64,000 bases of DNA, taken from positions 8,641,001 through 8,705,000 of the forward strand of contig NW_018343955.1 of NCBI RefSeq assembly GCF_002099425.1, read 5' to 3'. Both the position numbers and the translations under genes were made by a program. The notes beneath the pieces were generated by a model. That model did not search any database, had not been told where the DNA came from, and saw only the letters and a program-made list of their open reading frames with translations. Every line of letters begins with the position of its first letter. The stretch's first letter is position 1. This document shows positions 22,141 through 32,435 of the stretch, one piece after another. The DNA comes from Phascolarctos cinereus (taxonomy: Eukaryota; Chordata; Mammalia; Diprotodontia; Phascolarctidae).

Positions 22141-22514
22141 TGAGGTCCTTGCTAACATGAGAAGGGCACAACTTGACTTTTTCAGGCAATTTCCTACAAT
22201 AGATCTCCTTCATGGTCACATGGTTGACTGAGGTGTAAGCAATATAAGATCTTGTTTATTACTTATCAATTATGAAAAGGCATGGTGGAGCAAAAATGCA
22301 ATGTTTTCAGCTTCCCTTCAATAAGATGTCTTCCATAAATAAGGTAATATTATATTATGGTCTATGATAGAGTTCCATCATCAGTTCTATTACTTCCATC
22401 AAGATCTTTGTTCAGAGATACTCTGAATACCAATAAGTAACATGCCATAAACAGGGAGACATAGCACCATTAAAGGCAAGGGTGTTCTGGAGCCAGTGAA
22501 GCAGAGTGGGAGAG

Positions 22515-22720
22515 TTGACTGTTAAATTTTCATTGTGAACCTTAACACCTAATTTAGTGAATGTTTTTAATCAGGGCCTTATGTATTGTTTAGTGGATTG
22601 TCTAGACTTAAGAAAGTGAAGGAGAAAATGTTTATAATGCAGATTTACCTTAAAAGTAGGTTGTGTGTACATTTTTTTTCCTGGAAAGTTGGTTGTTAAA
22701 CATTTACCAGCACACTCCTG
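22515..22720 (+). repeat. Unnamed dispersed repeat, copy 1
   Basis: It begins GACTGTTAAATTTTCATTG and ends GGTTGTTAAACATTTACCAG, with GTCTAGACTTAAGAAAGTG and GGAGAAAATGTTTATAATG between. The same start, middle and end recur at 40217-40690 and reversed at 55530-55790. I cannot name the family; an old mammalian DNA transposon or LTR-type repeat are both possible. Confidence 0.6.
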
Positions 22721-22849
22721 ACTAAAGATTTTGTATATCCAATTGGAAAAAGGATGTTATATTTCCACGTGCTCTTGTTTTCAGATGACATTGAACTGAT
22801 AGCACATGGAGCTTTGGCATGCCATGAGGCCTTCCCAGTGGGATACAGA

Positions 22850-23020
22850 AGCTCCTCACAATAGTTTTGTGAGGTAGGTGGTAAAAGTGTTTCATCCCAT
22901 TTTACAGATGAGGTATCTGAAGCTCAAAAGGGGTCTAAGAATCTTATAACTAGTGAGTGTCAGAGTCAGGATTCAATACTTGACTCTCTTGAAACAGTCC
23001 GGCGCTCTTTCCCCACACAA
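22850..23020 (-). repeat. MIR-type SINE
   Basis: The plus strand reads GTGAGGTAGGTGGTAAAAG, CCCATTTTACAGATGAGG, TAACTAGTGAGTGTCAG and CGGCGCTCTTTCCCC, a reversed MIR core and head. Confidence 0.7.
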
Positions 23021-23084
23021 GAGTTGAGTTACAGATGGGCCATGAGCTTAGCCCGGGGTAAAAAGGAGAAGAAGCAAGTAATAC

Positions 23085-23230
23085 AGAGGACAAAAAAATG
23101 AATTCAAAGTCAGAGGACATGGATTTGAATCCTGGATTTCTGCTTACTCTTTATATGACCACGGACAATTCAGTTTCCCTCTTTGGGCTTTATAGATGGG
23201 GATAAAATTTGGAGATTGTGTTGGATTACA
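23085..23230 (+). repeat. MIR-type SINE
   Basis: GAGGACATGGATTTGAATCC, TTTATATGACCACGGACAAT, TTCCCTCTTTGGGC and TAGATGGGGATAAAAT give the MIR order in forward orientation. Confidence 0.65.
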
Positions 23231-23865
23231 GCTTCTAGATCTATCTCTATAGCTAATTGCATTGGAGGAAATCATTTAGCGCTTTCAATAATTACATTGT
23301 TACTGGCTTCAGATGTCAAATGCTTTAACACCAATATATGGAACATCTCCTCTCTACCCCACAACACACATATATGCCACCATGATCTCAGAAAATTTGT
23401 ATTGAAGGTGACATCCAAATGACAATGAAAAGACTCAGGGTGTGTTTAAGTAGGACAGAGCATATTGCCAACAATGATGTGTGCTTGTAAGAAGGGGAAT
23501 TAAAAACATCATCAGACATGAGACCATGACCTGGAAGTCTTAAACTTTTTGCACAAAATCACCACCCGGAGGCCCGCTATCTTGATTTATGGGTTCCTAA
23601 TCTGATCCCCAATTTCAGGCAGGCCCCAGATATATTTTGCTTTGCTCTCTACTCTCTGCTCTTCTATTTTTACCAGTCTCTTTGCTTCACTGCACATCCC
23701 ACTCTCCTCCTTCCAATTCCAGTCCATTTCTGGAACCTTATACCTGAATGGAGTGTGTCAATCTATACTGCTATGGTCCTACTCACTGTCTTTGTTATTT
23801 CTCCTTCCCTCTCCTCCCTCACATCCATTAGCTGGCTAGGAGAGTGAAAGATCATAGGATTTTTG
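23230..23865. other. No recognised feature
   Basis: L2-like pyrimidine-rich text near 23640-23720 is too weak to call. No coding evidence. Confidence 0.35.
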
Positions 23866-24010
23866 AATTGCACTTTAGAAATCATAAAGCTCAACACCTT
23901 CAGTTTATAGATGAAGAAACTCAGCTGAGACCCTGAAAGATTAAATGACTTGCTTATATGTCCCAGAAGCAAATAATAAACATGTTCCTGACCTGAGTGA
24001 TCTGAATGGC
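23865..24010 (-). repeat. MIR-type SINE
   Basis: GTTTATAGATGAAGAAACTC, TAAATGACTTGCTTATATG and AATGGCACTTAGCATTG on the plus strand. Confidence 0.55.
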
Positions 24011-24269
24011 ACTTAGCATTGTGACTCAAGATAGAGGGAACAGATTGCAAGCTGATCACTCCACTAAGGAATGACGTGATGTCAGATGAAACAGGATTAA
24101 GGGGAAGTGATTTTTGTGCTTGTCTCTAAGGTTTTCATTTATTCTACTATTTAGGAATGAGGGGGAAAAAACATTTTATAATGCTTCTTAGTCCCTGATT
24201 TTTTCTGTTTGCTTTTTTTTTCTCCTTGGAAGTAAGGGGAATGTGAAAGGAAAGAGGAAGAAATAAATG

Positions 24270-24480
24270 CATAGAATCACAGAACTTAATAATGGGGGAG
24301 TAAGGAGAACTAAGATGACCTAGTCTAATCTTCTCATTTTACAGAGGAGGAAACTGAGGCCTAGAGAAATGAAGAGACTTGCCTAACTTACATAGCAAGT
24401 TAGTCAAGAACCAGGTTCAGACAACGAATCTCCTGCTCAATCTAGTGCTGTTTCTGTCACATCATACTGCCTTGGGCTTT
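24270..24480 (-). repeat. MIR-type SINE
   Basis: AATCTTCTCATTTTACAGAG, GAGGAAACTGAGGCCTAGAG, ACTTGCCTAACTTACATAGC, with GCTGTTTCTGTCACATCATA near the head. It is a reversed MIR of the subtype that starts with a gaccTAGTCTAATC-like segment. Confidence 0.7.
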
Positions 24481-24624
24481 TATTTGGTCCCCTGTTCCCC
24501 ACCTCACACCATTAGGTACTTTCTTGTTTTCCCCCTGAAAGGAGAGAGCAAAGAGTTAGAGGAAGGATGCTGAAGGGAATCCAGATCTCTCTTCTTGTGC
24601 CCACCATCAAAATTACTTCACACA

Positions 24625-24815
24625 TGTGAGAGTGGAAGAAAAGCCTTAGATCTGAAGTTAAAAGATCTGAATCCAAAAACTGGATTGACTACTTTATACC
24701 AGTATGACCTTGGGCAAGTCACTAAACCTCTCTGAGTCTCAGTTCCCTTGTGTATAAAATGAAGTGATTGGATTAGGCAATCTTTAAGCACTCTTCCAAT
24801 TCTAAACTGTGATTA
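24625..24815 (+). repeat. MIR-type SINE
   Basis: AAAAGATCTGAATCCAAAAA, CAGTATGACCTTGGGCAAGT, CTCTGAGTCTCAGTTCCC and GCACTCTTCCAATTCTAAA. Forward orientation, near full length. Confidence 0.75.
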
Positions 24816-25075
24816 TAGATGGAGAGCTGGAAAGAACTTCAGTCCCCAGATAGCCCAATCCCCTTATTTTACAGATGAGGAAAGTGGGACCAAGTTAAAT
24901 GATTTGCCCAAGAGGTAAGGTTTGAACCCAGATCCTCCGATCTCAGAGCTAGTGCTCTTTTCACTGTACTAATGCCTACCTGACAATGCTGTTGTGAAGA
25001 TGAAATGAGATAATACTTGTAAAAGTGCTTAGTACAGTGTCTGGCACATTGTAGATGCTATATAAATGCTTATTC
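24815..25075 (-). repeat. MIR-type SINE joined to a forward SINE 3' end
   Basis: 24815-24985 is a reversed MIR (CTTATTTTACAGATGAGGAA, GATTTGCCCAAGAGGTAAGG, TGCTCTTTTCACTGTACTA). From 24985 the text is forward: GTTGTGAAGATGAAATGAGA, AGTGCTTAGTACAGTGTCTG, TATATAAATGCTTATTC, the 3' part of a MIR-like CORE-SINE. It is two fragments, not one element. Confidence 0.6.
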
Positions 25076-25279
25076 TCTTCCCTTCCCCTTATTATTATGA
25101 GCCAAATGAGAGATGTTACTTTAAATCATGGGTCATTTCTATTACAACTGTCTACTGCTTTTCATTTTCAAAGATGATGCCACTTGAAGATATATTATGT
25201 GGCACAGTGGTTTTCTCTTTCTCTGAAGGATTTTTGTTTTTTCTACCACTTAAGGATGGAGGAAAAGCATTTTATGGAT

Positions 25280-25455
25280 TTGGATTTGTAGTCTGAGGAT
25301 CTGGACTCCAATCTTGGCTATTCCATTTACTGCCTACGTGACCTCGGACAGGTCACTTAATCTCTCTCTGGGCCTGTGTTTCCACACTGATACAATGAGG
25401 GGTTTTGGATACTATCACTTCTAAGGTCCCTTCCAGCTCTTATGACTCTTAGATT
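25280..25455 (+). repeat. MIR-type SINE
   Basis: GGACTCCAATCTTGGCTATT, CGTGACCTCGGACAGGTCAC, TCTGGGCCTGTGTTTCCAC and AAGGTCCCTTCCAGCTCTT, in forward order. Confidence 0.75.
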
Positions 25456-25459
25456 TCAT

Positions 25460-26220
25460 AAAGAGAATGGATTTCTGATTTCCAGGCTCTGCCTTTACTT
25501 TTGAGAGGAGGGGAGCTTAAAGGGAGCTCCTATCCCTTACTAATAGATGGAATTAAAAGGTGAATTCACATTTTCCAGGTGTGGTATGTGTTCATGGTGG
25601 CATAGGGGACTGAATACATTTTAGAAAGAAAGTAACTTAAAATATACATAAAAGTGATATGGGGACTGAAGGTGCTTTTGGGTACGAAAAGTACCCATGA
25701 TTGACCAGAACGAAGCCTGTTAGTAAATGGTGATCCCACTTGCTGGCTTCCCTCTGCCTTCTGTTCCTTCCAGACCCCCTGAAAAGCACAGTCTTGATGC
25801 ATCATTTTCCAGAACAGGACATTGTCATTGTTTTTGAGCTGCTGAATATGTTTTGCTCATTTGGGATACTGTACCAGGTCTTCACAAGGAATTTTCAGAA
25901 TTTTTCAAAGTTCTCCTTTAGAATTTTGCAAGGCATTTTGTCATCTGCTGTATTTGGCCACCTATCTAATGATTATTTGCCCATATTAAACAGTAAGTAG
26001 ACCAATACATGTTATTGTATAATTAGAATAGAGCTCATTAAATCCACTGTGATTCGTGAAGCCCTGAAGGAACAGGCACAAACTCCGTAGTGGCTCCGTA
26101 ATTACTCCATTGCATTGCAAACTAAGATGTCCAGCAGGTGTCAGTCTGCTCTATTCTAAGGTAGTTGGGGACAAACTGTATACTCAGTAGTTATAACTAG
26201 ATCACTAATAGAACTTAGCT
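25460..26220. other. Unique-looking sequence, no gene recognised
   Basis: A plus frame at 25740-26000 is open for 86 codons (SLCLLFLPDPLKSTVLMHHF and on). It carries no domain that I recognise, and a GTAAGT follows at 25992. It is too weak to call an exon. Confidence 0.3.
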
Positions 26221-26224
26221 TCAA

Positions 26225-26460
26225 TAATATTAGCTATTGATTATGTGGCACTAAAAGTTTGCCAAGCAGTTATCATTTAATGTCTCATTTGGTCCTCCCA
26301 ACAACCCCTATGAGCCAGGGGTTATTATTGTCCCCACTGTACCCAAGGGCAAGCTGATTTGCTCAAGATCGCACAGCCAGTTGGTGTCTGAGGCAATATT
26401 GAAATTGGGTTCTTCCTGACTCCAGGGCCAATACTCCACCCACTATACCACCTACTCTAC
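26225..26460 (-). repeat. MIR-type CORE-SINE
   Basis: AAGTTTGCCAAGCAGTTATC, TCCTCCCAACAACCCCTATG, GCTCAAGATCGCACAGCCAG, GGTTCTTCCTGACTCCAGGG and CCACCCACTATACCACCTA, a reversed full-length unit. Confidence 0.8.
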
Positions 26461-27054
26461 TTCAAGCATCCCTCGCATTGCCTTAAAAATGTTGATTGAT
26501 GCTGGGATGGGGCAAGAGTAACTATTTGATTCTCTAACTATACTTACTCCAGATCTAAACCTTTATTTTGTCCCTAAAAGACAGATTACATTAGACTTCT
26601 TCCACTCCACTGGCATGGATAATTTGGAATTAAATGGAATTAAAAGAATCCCAGTAATTTTGATGAGTTTAGCACCTGTGTGGGGCTGGGCCTGACTCAG
26701 GCCAGTCATGTAGTAGTTTATAATCATCACTGGTAAGAATAAAATTAGACACCTATAGGGCATTCAACAGTTAACCAAAGCCGATTGATTTAGCCATAGC
26801 ATGAGAATCATATTCAACAACCATAAGCATTAAAAACCCCTTGAGTTGATTCAACTGAGCAAAGCTCCTCTCACCATCCTGAGTATCTTGGAGTCCCTCC
26901 AGCTCCTCATGACTGCTTTGTATTGAGGCCTGTTGACTTTCCTGGTTTCCTTTAAGTCCCAGCTAAAACCTCATCTTTTTATAGGAAGCCTTACCCAACC
27001 CCTTTCAAAACTAGCGCTTTCTCTCTGTTAATTGTTTCCTATTTACCCTGTAGA

Positions 27055-27478
27055 GGTATGTGGGGTGTTCAGGAAGGATGAGCCCCTTTGGTGGGAGGGC
27101 TTGCTGAGCTCTTTTCAGGGCTGCTCATCCACCTTTGGGGTCCACTCTCAACTCTCACCCAAAAAGCTGTTGTGTGTGCAGGGGCCACACCTCGGCAGAA
27201 GGGCTAAACCAGGTTGGGAGAAATTGATGGATCTCAAACCCAGTGGTGAAGAATTCACCCAGCGGAATGGCCAGATGAGATCAACTTGTTCATATGGCAG
27301 TGAAGGTGGCTGAAGCAGGCACTGTGGAATTAGAGCTTGGTCAGACATTGCAGACCCCCAGGGCATCCACTGCATTCTGAGCCATTGCCAGCTGTCCTGA
27401 CTTTTGTTTTGTCACTCGACTCTGATGACTCTGGGGTCATCTTGGTCCTCTTCAAAAATGAAGGACAAACAACAACAC
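27055..27478 (+). mobile_element. RTE-type retroelement, 3' part, inserted in L2
   Basis: GGCAGAAGGGCTAAACCAGG, ATGGCCAGATGAGATCAAC, TTAGAGCTTGGTCAGACATT, TTGCCAGCTGTCCTGACTTT, GTCCTCTTCAAAAATGAAGG and the tail ACAAACAACAACA. It shares this longer upstream part with 41530-42020. The flanks TTTACCCTGTAGA (27042-27054) and TTTATCCTATATA (27479-27491) match at 9-10 of 13 and fit a target-site duplication. Confidence 0.8.
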
Positions 27479-27622
27479 TTTATCCTATATATAGCTTGCT
27501 TCGTATATTTTTGTTTGTATGTTGTTTCCTACATTAGATTGTACACTCCTTGAGGGCAGGGATTGTCTTTTGTCTCTTTTTACGTCCCCAGGCTTAGCAC
27601 AGTGCATGGCACATAGTAGGCC

Positions 27623-27781
27623 TTGGGGCAGCGAGGTGGCACAGTGGATAGAGCACCAGCCCTGGATTCAGGAGGACCTGAATTCCAATCTGGCCTCAGA
27701 CACACAATACTTACTAGCTGTGTGACCCTGGGCAAGTCACCTAACCCCATCGCCTAACCAAAAAAACCCCCCAAAACCAAA
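27623..27781 (+). mobile_element. Short tRNA-SINE (WSINE-like) in the L2 3' end
   Basis: Head GGGGCAGCGAGGTGGCACAG, core TGTGACCCTGGGCAAGTCAC, A-rich tail with C interruptions. Flanks CACATAGTAGGC (27610-27621 and 27782-27793) match perfectly over 12 bases. Confidence 0.94.
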
Positions 27782-27924
27782 CACATAGTAGGCTCTTGAT
27801 AAATGTTTATGGATCGATTGATAGGTTTGAAGGATAGATAGGATTTGTGTAGATGGAAAGGAGTGGAAAATGAAGGATACATTTGCCAGGGAATCTAGAA
27901 CAGGGAAGGATGGATGATATAATG

Positions 27925-28082
27925 CAGGCTTGTACAACCTCGGGCCTGTGGGCCACTTGCAGCATGCTGAAGTATTTTGGGTGGTCCGTGAAAAATGGAG
28001 AGGAGGAAAACGTCCTCTACATTTTTCACAGAACACTTGAAATCCTTTGCTGTACCAGTGCGCCGAAGGTTGTACAGGCCTG
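27925..28082. mobile_element. hAT-type fold-back MITE
   Basis: It starts CAGGCTTGTACAACCTCGGG and ends AGGTTGTACAGGCCTG, so the termini are inverted repeats. The inside also pairs (GTGAAAAATGGAGAGGA against TCCTCTACATTTTTCAC), making nearly the whole 158 bases a hairpin. Flanks ATATAATG and ATATAGAA share only the first five bases. The terminal CAGG..CCTG and 8-base spacing fit hAT elements. Overlapping frames on both strands are a result of the palindrome. Confidence 0.8.
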
Positions 28083-28259
28083 ATATAGAAACTTCAGGGA
28101 TTCCATACAAACCCACAAGGTACAGTTATCTCTGCTTTCCAATCTCCAGATAGTCACAGAGAAGAGATATGAAAATTCTAGACTATAAGCTTACTAGGAA
28201 ATGACCATGCTGGCTTTCAAATTGTTTGATCATTTTCCCCTTCCCCAAACCTATAATTT

Positions 28260-28450
28260 CATTGGTATAGGAAACTCCTTCTACCAATGTAGGTTGGTGT
28301 GTGCTCTGTGATTTAGATTTTTAGAGACTTGCATTGGGCACTAAGAGGTTAAGCAACTTGCCTGGGGTCACACACCAGTATAGGTCAGAGGCAGGAACCA
28401 AACCCATGTATTTCTGACACCAAGGCCAGACATTTATCCTCTAGGTCACA
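28260..28450 (-). repeat. MIR-type CORE-SINE, subtype with a distinctive 3' region
   Basis: AAACTCCTTCTACCAATGTA, GGTTGGTGTGTGCTCTGTG, AACTTGCCTGGGGTCACACA and TATTTCTGACACCAAGGCC. Same family as 10235-10420. Confidence 0.7.
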
Positions 28451-28632
28451 TAATCTGTTATTTGTTCATTAATACTAAATAACTGTAGGTGACACGAGAT
28501 CAGTGTGTCCTGCCTTAGGACTACAAACCTTTTTAGTTCTCTCTAAAGCTCATTTTTGTGTGTTTGCACATGACAGGGAACACTAATTTGCATGTTAAAG
28601 AACTCTGGGCAGTTTTTCTAAGGCTTCTAAAG

Positions 28633-28823
28633 CAGTGGGGTCAAACTCAAATAGAGACAGATCCCTCTGGGATGTACATTGACTCAGAAAACCACAAATT
28701 AGCGTTATCAGTGTTGTATTGTATTTTTACTTATTTTGTTAAACATTTTGCAATACATTTCATCTGATTCTGGTAAAACTGTGAAATTTTGCTGGTAGGT
28801 GAGGGCCAGAGTTGACACCTTTG
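28633..28823 (+). mobile_element. hAT-type MITE
   Basis: It starts CAGTGGGGTCAAACTCAAAT and ends GAGTTGACACCTTTG. The inside has AAAACCACAAATTAGCG and TATTTTGTTAAACATTTTG, shared with 34307-34682 and 14170-14339. The left flank TTCTAAAG resembles the NTCTAGAN targets favoured by hAT transposases. Confidence 0.75.
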
Positions 28824-28829
28824 TGTAAA

Positions 28830-29800
28830 GGTGAGCCAGTTTATTAATTCAAGTGAGCATAGAGCAGAGGGGGGAGGGGCTTCTTAAGAGGAGTCCAGGC
28901 GGACTGGGGGAATGGGGGTGAGGAGAGAGAAATCTGTTCATGTTTTCTTCCTCTTTCCAGACAGAGCCTGTTTCACAAATGGCTGTTAACTACTGCTGCC
29001 ACCTCCACCCAAAGAGTCACCGAGACACTAGAAATAAAAATTTTGGTCCCAGTGCTTTGGGGAAAACTGTCTTGTGCAGAAAGATTCCTCAGGCTTATCT
29101 CTGAGTCAGGCAAAGGTCGGGGGGAAGAAGAATGATAACCTATCAGACTATGCATTGCTTTTTGGACTCTACCAAGGAAAACTTAGCTCTGAAATCTGTT
29201 CCCAGAAGTATGCCGTCTCTCGCTTCTTACTCATACCACCACCTACCATCACTGTGAGGGGAAAAGTCAAATAAATAAAGGCAGCTGTGTCAACTGAATC
29301 ACAGTGTGGAGCCAATGTCTAGAGTTCTTCCTGGATAAGGATTCGGCCTTGTTCCTACATGTCTGAATAACCTTAAGGCAAATGTCAGGGAAAGGGAAGA
29401 AACGAACACCTGGAAAATCAAATGGACAAGGTCTGCTTGAGCCCCCTCATTCCCTAGCTTCTCTTGGACCACTCAGCAGGAGCCTGGGCATTTTCATGGG
29501 CTCTGCAGTCCTTCTGAAGGAAGGTTTTTAAGGAAAGAAAACCTCCCCCATGGGGTGACATTCTAGAATGCTATTACATTTCATCCATTGGCTCCTTTTT
29601 CATTTATGAGCCACCCACATTGTGAAACTGGAACCTCTACAAGCTAGTTTTTAGTAATGAGCATAGTCTCTGATAATTTTCATGCCTCTTAACAGGCTTG
29701 TGGCTTGTCAGAAGTGAATGGCCTCCAACCCCAAGGCAAATGGCATGAGATTCAACATTCTAGCCAAATTGTTCTTTTCTTCCCTTCTCTGGAGGATTCT
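28830..29800. other. Unique-looking sequence, no gene recognised
   Basis: About 1 kb free of recognised repeats. The frames at 28973-29155 and 29074-29274 are short and without domains. Confidence 0.4.
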
Positions 29801-29801
29801 G

Positions 29802-29802
29802 G

Positions 29803-29834
<32 letters not shown>
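29802..29834 (+). repeat. (GT)n microsatellite
   Basis: About 16 GT units after GGATTCTGGAT. Confidence 0.97.
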
Positions 29835-29838
<4 letters not shown>

Positions 29839-30240
29839 GCTGTGTGTGGAGATCTGGGAAGTGTTGGGAGCAACTGATATAGACCAGAGGGAAAAGAGGA
29901 AATTCTAGTCTTAGGTGAGTTACTTTAGTAGATCTTCCTGTGACTAGTTTAGTTCCAGAGTCAGCTGAGAAATTTATATCAATCCTATGAAAGGTCTGAG
30001 GTTCCCATTTGACCTTGGAAGTGTATTTGAAATTCTAGGTTAGTTCTGGACCTGTCAAGTTATCCTATATGTAATGTGGGGCCAATCTGAGTTCTAAGTG
30101 GATGTTCTTCCCTGTGACATAACACTTCCTGGACCAGAGTCCAGGAGTAGCCAGGATAACATTTGACAGGGTATTTTCTTGAAATTATTAGATAGCAAAA
30201 GTACAACTGTTTTTTATCTTAGGAATTATTCCATTTCTTG
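29835..30240. other. No recognised feature
   Basis: Unique-looking sequence without frames of note. Confidence 0.35.
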
Positions 30241-30690
30241 CATTTTTATTGGACTCCTATAGTATTATTTGACTTTTTGTGTATGTGTCTTTTTAAATTT
30301 TTATCTTTTTTAATCACCTAGGTTTTCTCAATTTCTCTCTCTTGTCTGGTCTTAGACAGTCATTCCTTATAACAAAGCATAAAAAAGAGGGAAAAAACCA
30401 ATCTAGCAAAATAACCAATGCATTTAAAAAGTCTAGCATTACATGATATGTTGTATACCAATAGTCCACTTCTGCAAAGAAGAGGAGAGGCATCTTCATA
30501 TCTATTCTTTGGGATTAGTCATTATAATTTCATATCATTAAGGTTTGATTCTTTTACTGTTCTCTCCATTTATATTACTGTAGTCATTTTATATATTGCT
30601 TTTCTGGGTCTGATTACTTCATTTTGCATCAGTATATATGTCTTCCCATGCTTTTTTTGGTAGTCATCATATTCTTCATTTCTTGTAATG
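30240..30690 (-). mobile_element. Old L1 3' fragment
   Basis: The plus strand reads TTAGACAGTCATTCCTTATA, ACAAAGCATAAAAAAGAGG, TAAAAAGTCTAGCATTACAT, CACTTCTGCAAAGAAGAGG, TCTGATTACTTCATTTTGC and TTGTAATGTAATTATATCCC, the reversed L1 3' UTR and ORF2 end, parallel to 19805-20175. Confidence 0.7.
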
Positions 30691-30691
30691 T

Positions 30692-30845
30692 AATTATATC
30701 CCACTACATTATTCATTCAATTTTAAGCTTCCTGAGAACAAAGACACGACTTTACTGTCATGTATCTCCCAAGGTTCCTAACATGATATCTTGGACATAG
30801 GTGGCACTTGATATATATATTTGTTGAATAAACAAATGAATGAAT
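30692..30845 (+). mobile_element. L2 LINE 3' end
   Basis: TTTAAGCTTCCTGAGAACAA, ATCTTGGACATAGGTGGCAC and TTGTTGAATAAACAAATGAA, a diverged L2 terminus. Confidence 0.65.
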
Positions 30846-31850
30846 GATTATCCAAAAAGCATAATGAACTTCTTAACATAGATGCCATCTTAATTATAAA
30901 GCCAATGAATGATCCTATAGCAAAGAACTTGTGCCAATGATCTTTAACTGTTGACTCCCTACTTGCACCCTTCAATTTTAGAGTAGCCCTGTGCTCTTAC
31001 AGGTGGCTTTGGAGTACAGGTTCAGCTAGAGACTGAGGAGGACCTAATCCAATCTTTAGCTAAAACAAGGAGTCGTCTCTGAGCCTGTGCTAGCCTCGAA
31101 GGTCCACCAGGCCCCCAATTAAAAAGATTAGTCTAGGGATCCCTCTAGATGTTCTGACCTGTCAATTAAAAAGATTAGTCTAGGGATCCCTCTAGATGTT
31201 CTGACCTATCAGTGAAGAATTTTGGGAGCCCAGATGGAATTGGAATCCCTAAGGATGTTACCAGAACACAGAAGGATGATGTAAGGAGAAGCAATAGAAC
31301 TTCCCATTTATCCATGGAGTCCCTGGACTGGGAGAGTGTTATTCAGAGTGCCCCCACAATTATCCCAAGGTACCTACAGGACTTTCAAATACAACCTGAT
31401 CCAAATTCCCAAACCCAGTTGGTTTCTGAGGCTCCAAAACCAACCTAAGATCTAAAGATATAGGGTCAATATACTCCCTGCAGTCTGATGGCATCAAAAC
31501 AATGCCTAATTTAGCTATAGAGTCTCCAGGGTCAGTCACCATTTCCCTGGGAACACACTGTAATGATAAAGCCTCATATATCATGGAAGCGCAAACATAT
31601 TGAAAGCTTCATTCAATCAGCACTAGGGATCATTATGTAAGCTTGTCCTTAAAAGACCTCCTATGATGCCCTCCCTCTCCATTATGCTTTGTTGTTAATT
31701 CATCCTTTGGAATATGATTGGTTTTCCTGCTCTAATTCTGGATCTTCAAAATATCAGTCCCTTTTTATTTCCTACTCACAAACTCCTCTCCCCTCCCCTA
31801 ATCCCTTACTCTTTTCTCTTCCCCCCATCATAATAAATAAATAAACATCG
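30845..31850. other. Unique-looking sequence with a 47-base tandem duplication
   Basis: Apart from the duplication at 31116-31209 there is no family match. A 78-codon plus frame (31212-31448, SPDGIGIPKDVTRTQ, later TIIPRYLQDFQIQPD) overlaps a minus frame, and neither is recognised. L2-like text near 31640-31800 is too weak to call. Confidence 0.35.
31116..31209 (+). repeat. 47-base tandem duplication
   Basis: 31116-31162 and 31163-31209 are identical except for one base near the end (ACCTGT against ACCTAT). The unit starts CAATTAAAAAGATTAGTC and contains TAGGGATCCCTCTAGATG. The near identity implies a recent event. Confidence 0.95.
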
Positions 31851-31852
31851 AT

Positions 31853-32045
31853 CAGTCATTTCAGGGATGTCTGACTCTTCTTGACCCCATTTGGGATTCC
31901 CTTGGCAAAGATACTAGAGTGGTTTACCATTTCCTTCTCCAGCTCATTTTACAGATGAGGAAACTGAGGCAAACAGGGTTAAGTGACTTGTCCAGGGTCC
32001 CATAGCTAGTAAGTGTCTGAGGCAAGATTTGAACTCAGGAAGATG
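31853..32045 (-). mobile_element. Mar1-like CORE-SINE, head missing
   Basis: GGGATGTCTGACTCTTCTTG, TTCCCTTGGCAAAGATACT, TTTTACAGATGAGGAAACTG, GTCCCATAGCTAGTAAGTG and TTTGAACTCAGGAAGATG, reversed. It ends at a CT/TG-rich simple repeat. Confidence 0.85.
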
Positions 32046-32127
32046 CTGCATCTCTCTTTTTCTCTGTATGTATCTCATGTATCTCTCCTGATGTCTCTGT
32101 CTCTGTCTATATGCATGTGTATATATG

Positions 32128-32162
<35 letters not shown>

Positions 32163-32190
32163 ATACATATACACACACACACACAGAGAC
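32128..32190. repeat. (TG)n/(CA)n inverted microsatellite
   Basis: TG repeats up to 32164 meet CA repeats from 32169 with only four bases between, giving a palindrome with arms of about 16 bases. Confidence 0.9.
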
Positions 32191-32211
32191 ATGCATAAAC
32201 ACATATATACA

Positions 32212-32381
32212 GGTTGTTGTTGTTTGTCCTTCATTCTCAAAGAGGACCATGGCATTAGGAAGGTGATGCCATGACTTGAAAATGAAGGGAAGGCTGTGCA
32301 AAGTCACCAGACTCTCTTTCTCCTCTGGAGCCATCTGGGTCCAGTGGCAAAATATAAATCAGGATGACTGGAGGTGGCCCT

Positions 32382-32383
<2 letters not shown>
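32212..32383 (-). mobile_element. RTE-tailed SINE
   Basis: GTTGTTGTTGTTTGTCCTTC, ATTCTCAAAGAGGACCATGG, AGTCACCAGACTCTC, CCATCTGGGTCCAGTGGC and AGGATGACTGGAGGTGGCCC. It is the reverse complement of the family at 7527-7722, complete at both ends. Confidence 0.85.

Positions 32384-32430
<47 letters not shown>
32384..32430 (+). repeat. (CA)n microsatellite
   Basis: About 22 CA units, abutting the start of the RTE-tailed SINE. Confidence 0.97.
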
Positions 32431-32432
<2 letters not shown>

Positions 32433-32435
32433 GTG

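Larger units (their letters stand above)
26915..27825 (+). mobile_element. L2 LINE 3' region, split by two later insertions
   Basis: L2 text runs TAAGTCCCAGCTAAAACCTC and ATTGTTTCCTATTTACCCTG, is interrupted at 27053, resumes at 27479 with TATAGCTTGCTTCGTATAT and TTGTACACTCCTTGAGGGCA, is interrupted again at 27623, and finishes TAGGCTCTTGATAAATG and GATCGATTGATAG. It is the host of a three-layer nest. Confidence 0.88.

Noticed and set aside
31212-31448. 78-codon hydrophilic plus frame
   Set aside because: It overlaps a similar minus frame, has no domain and no splice context; left as unrecognised sequence.
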